Source of the DNA: Tolypothrix sp. NIES-4075
GTDB taxonomy: Bacteria > Cyanobacteriota > Cyanobacteriia > Cyanobacteriales > Nostocaceae
Direction: 5' to 3'
Assembly (NCBI RefSeq): GCF_002218085.1
Contig: NZ_BDUC01000002.1
Location: 372,001 to 436,000 of the forward strand
DNA: 64,000 nt
Shown: positions 63,315 through 64,000 of the stretch, piece by piece
Layout of the letters: every line of letters begins with the position of its first letter
Position numbering within the stretch: the first letter of the stretch is position 1
Translations under genes and position numbers: made by a program
The notes under the pieces: generated by a model
Seen by the model: only the letters and a program-made list of their open reading frames with translations
Database searches by the model: none
Told to the model about the DNA's origin: nothing

Positions 63315-64000
63315 CTAACCATTACCAATTCCAAAGCGATAACCTTTACCGTAAACGGTGTGAATTAGTTGCGTTTCACCACCTACCTCAATCTTACGAC
63401 GCAGCAGCCGAATTAATGCGGCTATCACATTGCTGCTGGGTTGCTCGTCATCTGACCATAAATGCTGCATAATTTGCGCGTGAGTCAGCAATTGTCCGGT
63501 GTTTTCCATGAAGTATTGCAACAGTTGACTTTCTTTTTCGGATAGTTCTATTATCCGTCCTGGGCGAAAGGCTACTTGATTTTCGCTATCAAGTTCTAAA
63601 TCAGCTACAGTCAACCTGGCTGTGGTAATGTGCGTCTCCGTACCGGAACGACGCAATAAAGCACGCACTCGCGCTAGTAATTCCCGCAATTCAAACGGTT
63701 TAACTAAATAATCGTCCGCACCAGCATCTAAACCCTCTACTCTATCATCTAAAGTATCTTTGGCGGTGAGAAACAGCACGGGTGTGAGTTTACCACTACG
63801 TCGCAATTGCTGACAAATTTCTAACCCGGTTTTTCCCGGCAGCATCCAATCTAAAATTAGTAAGTCATAATTGCCAACTTCGGCAAGTTGACTACCACTT
63901 GTCCCATCATAAGCCGCATCCACAGTGTAACCCTCGCGAGTTAACACGCGACTTAAGGGGTCAGTTAGTTCAACTTCATCGTCAACTAATAAAATTCTCA
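63315..64000 (-). CDS. rppA: OmpR/PhoB-type response regulator (RppA-like), start cut by edge
   Basis: The frame continues to the edge; with the partial start codon the protein has about 228 residues. Receiver: RILLVDDEVE, Asp51 in LLILDWMLPG and FLTAKDTLDDRVEGLDAGAD with YLVKPF. The C-terminal winged helix has RIIELSEKESQLLQYFMENT and LLRRKIEVGGETQLIHTVYG. It resembles, from memory, cyanobacterial RppA, which adjusts photosynthesis and pigment genes to redox state. A partner kinase would lie beyond the right edge. Confidence 0.85.
   Translation of the reverse strand, partial: RILLVDDEVELTDPLSRVLTREGYTVDAAYDGTSGSQLAEVGNYDLLILDWMLPGKTGLEICQQLRRSGKLTPVLFLTAKDTLDDRVEGLDAGADDYLVKPFELRELLARVRALLRRSGTETHITTARLTVADLELDSENQVAFRPGRIIELSEKESQLLQYFMENTGQLLTHAQIMQHLWSDDEQPSSNVIAALIRLLRRKIEVGGETQLIHTVYGKGYRFGIGNG

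Overview
The window is chromosomal DNA of a filamentous, almost certainly heterocyst-forming cyanobacterium (Nostocales). The evidence is the very frequent HIP1 octamer GCGATCGC, a hetF gene preceded by an NsiR1-type small-RNA array, an rnpB gene carrying short-repeat inserts, a Ycf51-family gene, a thylakoid photosystem I factor, the arginine dihydrolase AgrE/ArgZ, and many short tandemly repeated repetitive (STRR) blocks between genes. No tRNA, rRNA, prophage or CRISPR array was seen.

Layout. 0-7 kb: three sensor kinases (a hybrid kinase cut by the left edge, its receiver-kinase partner, and a Cache-HAMP kinase), a RibD-like reductase and a decayed IS4-type transposase. 7.4-11.7 kb: a thioredoxin-like gene, eight ~60-nt repeat units of an NsiR1-type sRNA on the minus strand, then hetF on the plus strand. 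11.8-16.4 kb: Uma2 nuclease, a VapBC-like pair, and the peptidoglycan amidation genes gatD and murT separated by an unrelated gene. 16.6-27 kb: housekeeping genes (PSI factor, fabG, WecA/MraY-type transferase, CIRCE-controlled groEL, corA, rnpB, rnc, an oxidoreductase), followed by a MITE and a group II intron tail. 27-34.8 kb: membrane subtilase, DesC-type desaturase, a TetR regulator fused to an integrase-like domain with its own palindromic operator, a 42-bp minisatellite, HicBA and a second VapBC. 34.9-37.6 kb: agrE and a DUF2085 protein. 37.6-47.1 kb: a surface polysaccharide locus (two GT4 enzymes, Wzx-type flippase, acyltransferase, epimerase, YaaW protein, O-antigen ligase/polymerase). 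47.3-55.3 kb: Ycf51, GMC oxidoreductase, TerB/MscS group, and a dehydrogenase-aminotransferase pair. 55.4-60.2 kb: a large secreted-type TPR-CHAT protein split by one stop codon. 60.4-61.9 kb: an arsR-aquaporin-arsC arsenic operon with twin operators. 62-64 kb: a PlsC-like acyltransferase and an OmpR-type regulator cut by the right edge.

The most notable structure is the sRNA array. In all seven intact units the palindrome TCCGGA lies centred exactly 33.5 bases from the same base of the repeat core. A GC stem with a T tract closes the other side when read on the minus strand. The array is therefore transcribed opposite to hetF, each unit carrying its own promoter and terminator, and a hetF leader that runs through or past it would be complementary to the sRNA. 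Other points of interest are the TetR-integrase fusion with its operator, the single-stop split of the TPR-CHAT gene, and STRR blocks that sit in frame inside two protein genes and inside rnpB.
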